DNA from: Dehalococcoidia bacterium
Lineage (GTDB): Bacteria > Chloroflexota > Dehalococcoidia > GIF9 > AB-539-J10
Reading direction: 5' to 3'
Assembly: GCA_030606385.1 (NCBI GenBank)
Contig: JAUWGN010000009.1
Coordinates: 1 to 12,833 of the forward strand
Length of the DNA stretch: 12,833 nucleotides
The position numbers and the translations under genes are program-made. The notes below the pieces were generated by a model. That model worked only from the letters and a program-made list of their open reading frames with translations. It searched no databases and was not told the origin of the DNA. Below, piece by piece: positions 6,715-12,833 of this stretch; position 1 is the first letter of the stretch; every line of letters begins with the position of its first letter.

Positions 6715-7986
6715 TTAGGGAACGCTTTCCTCTTCCCTGGTTACCACGATTCTCTCTATCTTCACCCCTTGCATCTCAATGATAACAAATTTCAGATGGC
6801 GATACTTCAGTTGCTCACCCTGCTTTGGTATTCTGCCAAGATGGCTGAGAATGAAACCAGCCACAGTCTCATACTCTCCCTCAGGTAAGTCCAGCTTCAG
6901 TTCCTGATTAGCTTCCTCGATTCGAAATCCACCGTCCAACTGGAAAGTGTTGTCCCCGGTCACTACGAATTCCTTCTTTTCTTCAATCAACTCGTCACCA
7001 ATGTCACCGATAATCTCCTCAGTTAGCTCCCCTAGAGTAACCATTCCCGCTACGCCACCATATTCATCAACCACCATTACTATATGATAACCTCCGTTTC
7101 TCATCTCGGTAAGAAGCTCTCCGAGATGCTTGCTCTCAGGCACAAAATGAGCCGGGCGTATCAAATCATCGATAACCGCTTCCTTGTCAATAATGCCACC
7201 GTTTAATTTCATAAGTATATCCTTGACAAACAAAATGCCTACCACATTATCGGTGTTATCCTTATACACCGGAAAGCGGCTGTAAGGTGTTTGAGCATAA
7301 ATATCCAAAAATTCGCCAATCTTCGTTCCTTGCTCCACCCAGGCTATTTCTGTCCTGGGAACCATCACCTTGCCCACTGGACGGTCGGTAAACTCAAAAA
7401 TCTTGTGTAGCATCCTCGCTTCATCCTGCTCCACCACCCCTTCAACCTGCCCCACGTTTATCGCCGACCTTATTTCTCCCTCACTTACCAACGTCTTACC
7501 TTCATCAGGCTGAGCTATTACCCTGGTAAGTCCCAAACCAATGCGGCTTAATGCCAACACAAAGGGATAAAGACACCACTGTATAACCCTCAGTGGCTTA
7601 ACGTAAAACAAAGATAACCGCTCAGCATTATGAACCGCTAAAGTCTTAGGAATGACCTCACCAAAAATCAAAATCAGTGCGGTTACCCCCACAGTAGCTA
7701 TAATCGGACCACGAACCAGGCCGAAGGTCGCCACCGCCATGATAGTGCCCAGAGTAGCCGCAGCCACGTTTACCAGGTTGTTTCCCAACAAAACGGTAGC
7801 CAAAATCTTCTCTGGACTCTCAGCCATTTTAGCTAACCACTCAGCCCCTCTACGCCCATTCTCAACTAGGTATCTTATGCGGAGTTTGGGCAGAGCAAGA
7901 AAAGCTGACTCAGCACCGGAAAAGAAAGCCGAAAATACCAGACAGAGTATGAAGGCTAATATAAGCCAACTATCAGCGTCTTCCAC
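6715..7986 (-). CDS. CorC/HlyC-type protein: DUF21 membrane domain, CBS pair, transporter-associated domain
   Basis: The 423-residue protein has the complete three-part layout of the CNNM/CorC family, linked to Mg2+ (and Co2+) export or homeostasis. The N-terminal DUF21 domain (1 to about 190) has four hydrophobic segments, with SAFFSGAESAFLAL (19-32) and GEVIPK (109-114). A tandem CBS pair follows (about 203-330), beginning at KVMVPRTEI (206-214) and including VDEYGGVAGMVT (307-318). It probably binds adenine nucleotide. The C-terminal CorC/HlyC domain spans about 340-417. The start is a GTG at 7986 with AGGAGG nine bases upstream. It is the first gene of the operon with DUF2344, M48 and tilS, and has a strong promoter at 8047-8075. 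Old annotations as hemolysin do not imply toxicity. Confidence 0.95.
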   Translation of the reverse strand: MEDADSWLILAFILCLVFSAFFSGAESAFLALPKLRIRYLVENGRRGAEWLAKMAESPEKILATVLLGNNLVNVAAATLGTIMAVATFGLVRGPIIATVGVTALILIFGEVIPKTLAVHNAERLSLFYVKPLRVIQWCLYPFVLALSRIGLGLTRVIAQPDEGKTLVSEGEIRSAINVGQVEGVVEQDEARMLHKIFEFTDRPVGKVMVPRTEIAWVEQGTKIGEFLDIYAQTPYSRFPVYKDNTDNVVGILFVKDILMKLNGGIIDKEAVIDDLIRPAHFVPESKHLGELLTEMRNGGYHIVMVVDEYGGVAGMVTLGELTEEIIGDIGDELIEEKKEFVVTGDNTFQLDGGFRIEEANQELKLDLPEGEYETVAGFILSHLGRIPKQGEQLKYRHLKFVIIEMQGVKIERIVVTREEESVP

Positions 7987-8046
7987 CGCTCACCACCTCC
8001 TGAGTCCCCCTCGATATAAACCTACCATTTTTAAGGTCTAGAATTG

Positions 8047-8075
8047 ATAATAGCATTGAAAAGCTAGCTTGTCAA
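8047..8075 (-). promoter_or_regulatory. Strong sigma-70-type promoter of the corC-like/DUF2344/M48/tilS operon
   Basis: The minus strand reads TTGACA (8075-8070), exactly 17 bases, then TATTAT (8052-8047), with TG one base before the -10 (TGCTATTAT). This is close to consensus at both elements plus an extended -10. Transcription would start near 8040 and leave a leader of about 54 bases. Confidence 0.75.
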
Positions 8076-8114
8076 AAAAGAGTACTCATTCCGCAGAAGC
8101 ATTCAATCTCTTTT
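8074..8114 (-). terminator. Possible weak terminator after pilT
   Basis: On the minus strand AAAAGAG (8114-8108 read as its complement pair) and CTCTTTT form a seven-base stem around a 25-base loop, followed by a six-base T-run that merges into the next -35 element. The large loop and AT-rich stem make this a weak candidate. Confidence 0.25.
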
Positions 8115-8153
8115 GCTAAATGACTAGCGCACGATAATCAAGGATAGGGAAAT

Positions 8154-9284
8154 TTATGAGGACAAAGCCTTGCTTGGCTCGGGGACCCGTGGACGTGATA
8201 CAGCATGAGCGAGCACTGGCACCTTGCCAATGAGCCTTTCCACTTCCTCTCTGTCATTACAAAAGCTTCCCACAGATTCAAGGCTAACCATACCCCGGAG
8301 ATAAAGCCTGACCAATGCTTGGTCCAGGGTCTCCATACCTTCCAGGCTGCCGGTGCGGATGACATTGGATAGCTGATAGATCTTTCCTTCTCTGATGAGA
8401 TTCTTAACCGCCACATTACCCAGCATTGTCTCTACGGCAACGATTCTTCCTGAGCCATCTGCCCGTGGCACCAAAATCTGACACAGAACACCTACTATCA
8501 GGGAAGCCAGTCTGATTTGAGCCAGATACCTCTGCTCTGGTGGGAAGAGGTCTATAACCCTCTCAATACACTGATAGGCACTGGTAGCATGCCCTGTAGT
8601 CAACACCAGATGCCCGGATTCAGCTATGCTGAGAACTGCAGCGGCGGTGTCTAAATCCCTCATCTCACCAACCATGATGACATCAGGGTCTTGCCTTAGT
8701 ACATGCTTTAAAGCATCAGCAAAGGAGTGGGTATCCGAACCGAGCTCCCTTTGACTGATGGCGGAGTTCATATTTTTATAGGTATACTCAATAGGATCCT
8801 CAATACTAACTATGTGGCTCGCCGTGTTTACGTTGATGTGATTTATCATAGCTGCCAAGGTAGTGCTCTTACCAGCTCCAGTCGGACCGGAGATTACTAC
8901 TAAGCCTCGGGGATACATAGCCAGCTCTTTACATATTTGAGGTAAAGACAGTTCGTCTATGCTAGGAATCTCAGGAGGCAATAATCGAATGGCCATGCTA
9001 ATTGCGCCTCGCTGCCGAGCAGCATTGCAACGAATTCTCCCTATCTGAGGCAAGGATTCACTGAAATCAAGCTCGAGCGCGTGGCGAAATTCCTCAAGCT
9101 GTGAAGGTGTGGCTAACCCTTCAAGTGCTCGCTGAATACTCTCGGAAGTCAGTCGTTCTGCTTCTTGAATAACCTTAATCTCACCATTCACCCTCAAAAA
9201 AGGAGGGTAGTTAACAACCAAATGTAAATCAGAGGCATGGTGCTCCGCAGCAAACCTGATCAGATCAACAATATTATTTTGCAC
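8154..9284 (-). CDS. pilT: Type IV pilus retraction ATPase PilT
   Basis: PilT is a hexameric cytoplasmic ATPase that powers pilus retraction and twitching. From the GTG at 9284 the protein has 376 residues. The N-terminal domain begins with the characteristic AAEHHASDLHL. The ATPase core has Walker A GPTGAGKST (133-141), an Asp box with SIEDPIEY (160-167), Walker B DVIMVGEMRD (201-210) and a His box GHLVLTTGHATSA (224-236). AVKNLIREGK (292-301) corresponds to the AIRNLIRE motif specific to PilT. Residues from about 345 form an extension beyond the usual length (about 345). I prefer 9284 because GGAGG lies four bases upstream and the frame then starts like other PilT proteins. A GTG at 9335 lacks a usable Shine-Dalgarno and falls inside the predicted -10. 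No pilB or pilC is in the window, so the rest of the pilus machine must be elsewhere. Confidence 0.93.
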   Translation of the reverse strand: MQNNIVDLIRFAAEHHASDLHLVVNYPPFLRVNGEIKVIQEAERLTSESIQRALEGLATPSQLEEFRHALELDFSESLPQIGRIRCNAARQRGAISMAIRLLPPEIPSIDELSLPQICKELAMYPRGLVVISGPTGAGKSTTLAAMINHINVNTASHIVSIEDPIEYTYKNMNSAISQRELGSDTHSFADALKHVLRQDPDVIMVGEMRDLDTAAAVLSIAESGHLVLTTGHATSAYQCIERVIDLFPPEQRYLAQIRLASLIVGVLCQILVPRADGSGRIVAVETMLGNVAVKNLIREGKIYQLSNVIRTGSLEGMETLDQALVRLYLRGMVSLESVGSFCNDREEVERLIGKVPVLAHAVSRPRVPEPSKALSS

Positions 9285-9325
9285 TTTTCCTCCATCTTGC
9301 AGTTTAGTTTTAGTTAAACATTTAA

Positions 9326-9354
9326 AAACTAACACACCTGGAAAATTTTGTCAA
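9326..9354 (-). promoter_or_regulatory. Promoter of pilT
   Basis: The minus strand has a perfect -35 TTGACA (9354-9349), a 17-base spacer, and TAGTTT (9331-9326) preceded by TG one base away. The -10 is poor but the extended element helps. The leader would be about 36 bases and carries GGAGG before the GTG at 9284. Confidence 0.5.
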
Positions 9355-9641
9355 GAGTAAATTGCAAAAATTGCAAATATTTCTAGCAATTTTCGCCAAA
9401 ATAGTGCAATTACCGAACAATATACAATATTTGCTACAGTAATCAAACAATTCATCCCTGAATAACCAGGCGCAGAATATTTTGCACTTTACTTGCTGTT
9501 GCAACATACCAGTATAGACAGAGGGGTGCAAATTGCAAAATCGCAGCAATATCAGCTAGATATGCTCGTCTTTCATTCAAGGGGTACGGCTAAAAACCAG
9601 GGAAAATACCGCAACTTGGTAGTCAAAATAGGGGAAGTGTT
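9355..9641. repeat. AT-rich spacer upstream of pilT with repeated TTGCAA sites
   Basis: The spacer between pilT and the DUF5343 gene exceeds 300 bases and contains no credible gene. The palindrome TTGCAA occurs four times (9362-9367, 9371-9376, 9499-9504, 9533-9538). Related sites are AAAATTGC paired with GCAATTTT (9367-9374 and 9386-9393), and TGCAA at 9405-9409 and 9527-9531. The first two lie immediately upstream of the pilT -35, a natural place for a regulator. No protein is known to bind them here. Confidence 0.45.
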
Positions 9642-10316
9642 TTAACTTTCTTCCTCTTCAGACTTCCCTCTCTGCCTTACAACCTTGCTTAATCCATTAA
9701 AGAAGACTTGTATCTGGTTAGGCTGCATTGAAGAAAAATCTCTGGAATGGATGCGAATATCAATGTGAGGTACACCCCGAACCTCAGGCTCCTTCTCGCC
9801 AGCTTCATCTCCCTTTTGCTCTTCTTCTTCGGGGGTACCCACCTCAGCCTTTGGCTTCTCAGGCACTACCCTGTCTTTAGGAATCTTTAATGCCTTTTCC
9901 TCAATAGTCGGGATACCAGCTTTACTACACAGGCCATAGAACAAAGTTGTAGCCTTTCCTGCCTGAGAAGCTGAGTAATTCCTGGCAAAGTAATTCCTGA
10001 TATTCTCTCTGCTATCCTTTGTGAGGTCAAACTTGGAGAATAGGTCCGCATATGCTTTTCTGACTATCTGCTCCAGGTTACCTTGATATTCTTCCCCCGT
10101 GGTTTGAAGTGAGTCAAAATCCGCGGTAGGCTCACCTCTGTCATCAATAAGATTCAGAAACTTGAGCGTGCTGAGCAAAGCAAAAACGTTGCCCCTTGAT
10201 ATGCCATAATCTTGCAGTAGATCAGCATCTACTTTTTTAGGCATGCTAGCACGCCTTATGTGGTCAAGGAACCTGCTCAAGGCCCCGATGGCTACGTAAG
10301 GTACTTTCCGGTTTAT
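9642..10316 (-). CDS. DUF5343-like protein, apparent AUA start
   Basis: The function is unknown. The protein resembles the DUF5343 family: an N-terminal winged-helix-like region with the pattern PYV-x-x-GAL-x-x-FLD-x-I, then LLSTLKFLNLIDDRGEPT, and a C-terminal IDIRIHSRDF...NQIQVFFNGLSKVV stretch typical of family ends. Between them is a linker rich in Glu, Lys and Pro (about residues 148-182 in the long form). The start needs judgement. The first conventional start is a TTG at 10280 with no good Shine-Dalgarno, and it cuts off the conserved PYVAIGAL segment. A perfect AGGAGG (10328-10323) lies six bases before an in-frame ATA at 10316, giving 224 residues, and a promoter sits just upstream. 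I therefore annotate from 10316. The conservative reading is 9642-10280. It is a single-gene unit between the pilMN and pilT loci. Confidence 0.75.
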   Translation of the reverse strand: MNRKVPYVAIGALSRFLDHIRRASMPKKVDADLLQDYGISRGNVFALLSTLKFLNLIDDRGEPTADFDSLQTTGEEYQGNLEQIVRKAYADLFSKFDLTKDSRENIRNYFARNYSASQAGKATTLFYGLCSKAGIPTIEEKALKIPKDRVVPEKPKAEVGTPEEEEQKGDEAGEKEPEVRGVPHIDIRIHSRDFSSMQPNQIQVFFNGLSKVVRQRGKSEEEES

Positions 10317-10360
10317 TTCTTGCCTCCTAATCTTACGTTTACTTTTGTCACTGCAATACT

Positions 10361-10389
10361 ATCATACCTGTAGCAAGCAATAGCATCAA
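10361..10389 (-). promoter_or_regulatory. Promoter of the DUF5343-like gene
   Basis: The minus strand has TTGATG (10389-10384), a 17-base spacer, and TATGAT (10366-10361). Transcription near 10354 would give a leader of about 38 bases carrying the AGGAGG at 10328-10323. Upstream to 10570 I see only weak hairpins: TTGCTG/CAGCAA at 10468-10484 and AACCG/CGGTT at 10496-10517. Neither is a convincing terminator. Confidence 0.55.
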
Positions 10390-10570
10390 TAGGAATATGG
10401 TAATAGGACAATTGCACTGTTAGCAACTATAACATGTTTGCAAGATTTTGTAAATGAAGTCTATAGCTTGCTGGAATGCAGCAACTAAGAAAGCGAACCG
10501 ATTTATGATGAACGGTTTTGGTGAACTGATAGTATGTAAGATTGCCAAGCAAGGCTGAACGAAAAAGAGG

Positions 10571-12058
10571 CTAAATAACTTTGGTCAGCGTTATTGTAGC
10601 CTTATAGTTGTAGTCACCCTCACCGCTACCGTCTACTAAGGTAATCACCACCAGGTCAAACCTGGGTTGGCCACCTACCCGACTTGCCCTCAAATCCTCG
10701 CCATACCTGAGAATGTAATCCTCGTTGTCAGCGTAAGCTTCGACTACCAGGGTGTACGTCGCTGGGGTCCCCCCCGTCTTAGTAATGCTCATTTTCCCCA
10801 ACTCCACGTCTCCGGGTAAACAACTATTTGCTTCCCCCAGGTCACCATTGATTATATCCCTATCAGCTTCGAAAGCATCGAGGTCAGCAACAAGGGCATC
10901 CCTAACCACTTCCACTGAAGTAACTTGTTGATTAAGGTCAATTATGTCCTCAGCACGAACGTGTTGTGCTGTCATCTTCTCGTTTATTGCTGCTATCTGA
11001 GATTGCAATCCGTTATTGTGAATGTAAACGGAGCCGGTGAAGAAACCAACTATAGCTATCAGAGCAACACCAGCAACGATAGTGGGCACGAACACTATAT
11101 CAGCCAGCTTGCGAGGTTTAGGGAGATAAACCTCGGGAACGGCATTGAAGTCAATCAAAGAATAAGCTATGGCACCTTTCTCGGCGGCAAGCACCTCCTT
11201 AAGAGCCAGCCCGATATTGGTGAGATACCAAGCTGACGGGAAACCCTCCGGAACTGCCACAGGCAAGGGCATCACCTGAACAGGACGATTTTGTCCACCA
11301 CTAACGCGTTCCCAGACATCTTCTCGCTCAGCAAGTTCACCAGAGACTGAAACGGGAACACTGAAGTCAAGGGGTTTATCCATATGAGCTGAGTTATAGA
11401 AAATAACGCTACGGTCTAATTCTTCAGTTATAGTGTCTAAATTCTCCTCCAAAGAAGCTTCCACTGGTAAAGGCAAGCTGCGCACCACCTCAGGCATATT
11501 ATCAACCAGTATGACTACGTCGAAACTACCAGGCCGAACATCAACCATGATGGCTGTGGTCTCAGTAGCTGTCCTGGCAAGACACAGTGGCTTCAGGTCG
11601 GCAAGATAAGGATCCAAGCCTGCCTTGTGCAAAGTGGAGACCAGCGCATCCATCGAGTTTCGCGGCAAAGCAGCTACATAAACGGTCATCTCCCCGGGGA
11701 CAGAGCTGATGATTTGCCAGGAGATGTATACTTCCTCAGTGGAAATGCCCAGAGCAGTACTTGCCTCTCTCGTTATCGCCTCAGGAAGCATCTCCTTGGG
11801 TAACTCGGGAATATTAATTGTACGGTAGAGGTAACCAATGCCACTGATGCCGGCGATAGCCTTCCTTGTCTTTGTCCCCACAGATTGCCATAACTCAGCT
11901 ACCTTAGCCGCCACAGCATCCTCATCCTGAATTACACCTTGTACCACCAGCCCGGATTCCAGAGGCGAGCTAGCCCATTTTAGAACCTGTCTGCCTCGGG
12001 AAAGAAGCACATAGATTGCCGCATCGTCAATATACAAACTAGCCTGTTCTCTAGCCAT
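10571..12058 (-). CDS. PilM-PilN fusion, type IV pilus inner-membrane assembly protein
   Basis: In canonical systems PilM is a cytoplasmic actin-like protein that binds the N-terminus of the membrane protein PilN. Here both are in one 495-residue chain. Residues 1 to about 300 have the PilM actin-like/ASKHA layout, with the second lobe starting near IMVDVRPGSFDVVIL (170-184). LIDFNAVPEVYLPK (301-314) resembles the PilN N-terminal motif that docks on PilM. A single membrane helix (about 321-343), a coiled-coil region (about 347-400) and a beta-rich C-terminal domain (about 410-495) complete PilN. The ATG has GGGGGA just upstream, and the gene follows the PilO-like gene by 14 bases. The fold assignment is by pattern and order, because individual PilM motifs are poorly conserved. 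Confidence 0.82.
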   Translation of the reverse strand: MAREQASLYIDDAAIYVLLSRGRQVLKWASSPLESGLVVQGVIQDEDAVAAKVAELWQSVGTKTRKAIAGISGIGYLYRTINIPELPKEMLPEAITREASTALGISTEEVYISWQIISSVPGEMTVYVAALPRNSMDALVSTLHKAGLDPYLADLKPLCLARTATETTAIMVDVRPGSFDVVILVDNMPEVVRSLPLPVEASLEENLDTITEELDRSVIFYNSAHMDKPLDFSVPVSVSGELAEREDVWERVSGGQNRPVQVMPLPVAVPEGFPSAWYLTNIGLALKEVLAAEKGAIAYSLIDFNAVPEVYLPKPRKLADIVFVPTIVAGVALIAIVGFFTGSVYIHNNGLQSQIAAINEKMTAQHVRAEDIIDLNQQVTSVEVVRDALVADLDAFEADRDIINGDLGEANSCLPGDVELGKMSITKTGGTPATYTLVVEAYADNEDYILRYGEDLRASRVGGQPRFDLVVITLVDGSGEGDYNYKATITLTKVI

Positions 12059-12072
12059 TTTCCCCCATAATC

Positions 12073-12618
12073 CTATGAACCTTCATAACAATAAACAGTC
12101 AAACTCAGGGTAATCTTCGCCTCTCCCGCCTCCTCACCCACATCAATCATCACATTGTTCATGACACCATTGGTGAACACTTCGCTTAATTTCTCGCACA
12201 ATTTAAGCAATTCTACCACCGTGCCTTCAGTTTCAATAGTTATCCCGAAGCTATCGTAAGCAACGGTTCCTTCCCCTGTCGCCTTCCCCTTCTTGGGAAG
12301 CGAGGAGCTAATCTTAACTATGTCCGCATTGGAATCATCGGCAGCTTCAAATATAGCCTCGGTTATCTCCACCGACTCGGTAGGAAGCTGGAATTTCTCA
12401 TCCAGTTTTGAAAGGTCAGACTGAGCCTTGTTGAGTCTTCCCTGCAGTTCTCCTTTTTGCGTGGTATATTTGACAAAATTCTCGTTAAGCTGTGTCAACT
12501 CGCTCTGCAAATCGCCTTGCTCTGCTCTCTGGCTACCGTAAACGCTCATCATCCCCACCAGCAACGCCACCAATATGCCCAGGCTCAGAATCCACTGCGC
12601 CGTTTTACTTAGCTTCAT
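12073..12618 (-). CDS. PilO-like type IV pilus assembly protein
   Basis: The 181-residue protein has a short basic N-terminus, one membrane helix (about 10-28), a coiled coil (about 32-76) and a C-terminal alpha/beta domain (about 82-180). This is the PilO/PilN architecture of the inner-membrane alignment complex. In that complex PilO pairs with PilN through the coiled coils. The neighbouring PilM-PilN fusion, 14 bases downstream, supports the PilO reading. The order O then M-N is opposite to the usual M-N-O. No Shine-Dalgarno is visible before the ATG at 12618. A weak promoter would place transcription almost exactly at the start codon. A second PilN-like protein cannot be excluded. Confidence 0.68.
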   Translation of the reverse strand: MKLSKTAQWILSLGILVALLVGMMSVYGSQRAEQGDLQSELTQLNENFVKYTTQKGELQGRLNKAQSDLSKLDEKFQLPTESVEITEAIFEAADDSNADIVKISSSLPKKGKATGEGTVAYDSFGITIETEGTVVELLKLCEKLSEVFTNGVMNNVMIDVGEEAGEAKITLSLTVYCYEGS

Positions 12619-12625
12619 TCAGATA

Positions 12626-12655
12626 ATACTAGCAACCCTCAACATGTTTATGCAA
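12626..12655 (-). promoter_or_regulatory. Weak promoter candidate for the pilO-like gene
   Basis: The minus strand has TTGCAT, an 18-base spacer and TAGTAT. Transcription would begin near 12619, giving a leaderless or nearly leaderless mRNA. Both elements are imperfect. Confidence 0.3.
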
Positions 12656-12715
12656 TACCCTTAGCGCTGTTTTTGGGGGGAAACAACACTTTGCAGCTGC
12701 TTCGCACAACCTTCC

Positions 12716-12766
12716 TTGTCATGCGAGGCACCCCCCTTTTGTCATTGCGCGGCACCCCCCCCTTTT
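12716..12766. repeat. Two tandem copies of a GC-rich dispersed repeat
   Basis: Two similar units follow each other: 12716-12738 and 12739-12766. Each reads TTGTCA, then a GCG-rich core, GGCA, a run of six or eight C, and a T-run. TTGTCATTGCGAGG-type units are known as dispersed intergenic repeats in many bacterial genomes. Only this local pair is visible here. Confidence 0.55.
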
Positions 12767-12814
12767 GTAGTGCGACCCTTCAGGGTCGTGCACGAGGCTA
12801 AAGCCTCGCACTAC
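12767..12814. repeat. Composite palindromic repeat, three-way-junction type
   Basis: GTAGTGCGA (12767-12775) pairs with TCGCACTAC (12806-12814). Inside are two perfect alternative hairpins: CGACCC-TTCA-GGGTCG (12773-12788) and CGAGGC-TAAA-GCCTCG (12793-12808). The whole can fold into a two-armed structure on either strand. It resembles REP/MITE-like dispersed palindromes. It is intergenic, about 150 bases upstream of the pilO-like gene. Confidence 0.7.
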
Positions 12815-12833
12815 ATTTTTAAACATCCTTATC

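Noticed and set aside
7652..8041. 129-residue plus-strand open frame opposite the CorC-like gene
   Set aside because: It is antisense to a strongly supported membrane-domain coding region and extends over its promoter. It is a composition shadow.
8166..8178. 13-base sequence AGCCTTGCTTGGC, repeated inverted at 10544-10556
   Set aside because: One copy lies inside pilT coding sequence. A 13-base match between strands is expected by chance in a window of this size.
8138..8416. 92-residue minus-strand open frame at the end of pilT
   Set aside because: It is a shifted frame entirely over clear pilT coding sequence and lacks any recognisable domain.
9322..9549. 75-residue minus-strand open frame upstream of pilT
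   Set aside because: It is cysteine- and phenylalanine-rich with no family pattern, overlaps the pilT promoter and the TTGCAA sites, and reflects AT-rich spacer composition.
1..12833. CRISPR array, tRNA, rRNA or riboswitch
   Set aside because: I found no regularly spaced repeats, cloverleaf with conserved T-arm, ribosomal segments or recognisable riboswitch core. The palindrome at 12767-12814 lacks tRNA features.

Overview
The window looks like a piece of chromosome from a low-to-mid GC anaerobic bacterium. Chloroflexota of the Dehalococcoidia type is my best guess, but it rests only on gene content and style: a PilM-PilN fusion, a stand-alone DUF2344 protein, a DUF151 nuclease next to the ATP synthase genes, and dispersed GC-rich palindromes. 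No rRNA, tRNA or other marker is present to prove it. Every gene I accept is on the minus strand, so the window is read from right to left.

Reading in the direction of transcription, the right end (12833-12619) is a patch of dispersed intergenic repeats. A type IV pilus assembly pair follows: a PilO-like protein, then a PilM-PilN fusion. Next come a DUF5343-type gene with its own promoter and an apparent AUA start, an AT-rich spacer carrying repeated TTGCAA sites, and the pilus retraction ATPase PilT. A textbook sigma-70 promoter at 8047-8075 then drives a compact four-gene operon: a CorC/HlyC-type membrane protein, the DUF2344 protein, a Ste24-like M48 membrane protease, and the tRNA-Ile lysidine synthetase TilS. 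A gap of about 425 bases with no intact gene follows. A second promoter (3401-3429) drives a DUF151 bifunctional nuclease, AtpZ and AtpB (the F1Fo ATP synthase a subunit).

The left end is the most interesting part. Directly after the atpB stop codon lies what appears to be a complete insertion element (57-1576) with weak terminal inverted repeats, bounded by an exact 8-base duplication (CTATTTTT). It encodes an IS6/IS240-like DDE transposase with a zinc ribbon and, upstream and overlapping it by ATGA, a membrane-anchored protein of unknown function. The remaining spacer ends in a perfect Shine-Dalgarno sequence at the window edge, as expected if the next gene is atpE. The element therefore seems to have inserted between atpB and the rest of the ATP synthase operon. 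Its promoter and a hairpin over its first ribosome binding site are arranged like the anti-readthrough device known from IS10 and IS50.

I see no CRISPR array, no defence island and no obviously new multi-gene system. The best candidates for something undescribed are the two-gene insertion element with its hairpin, the AUA-start DUF5343 gene, and the TTGCAA cluster in front of pilT.
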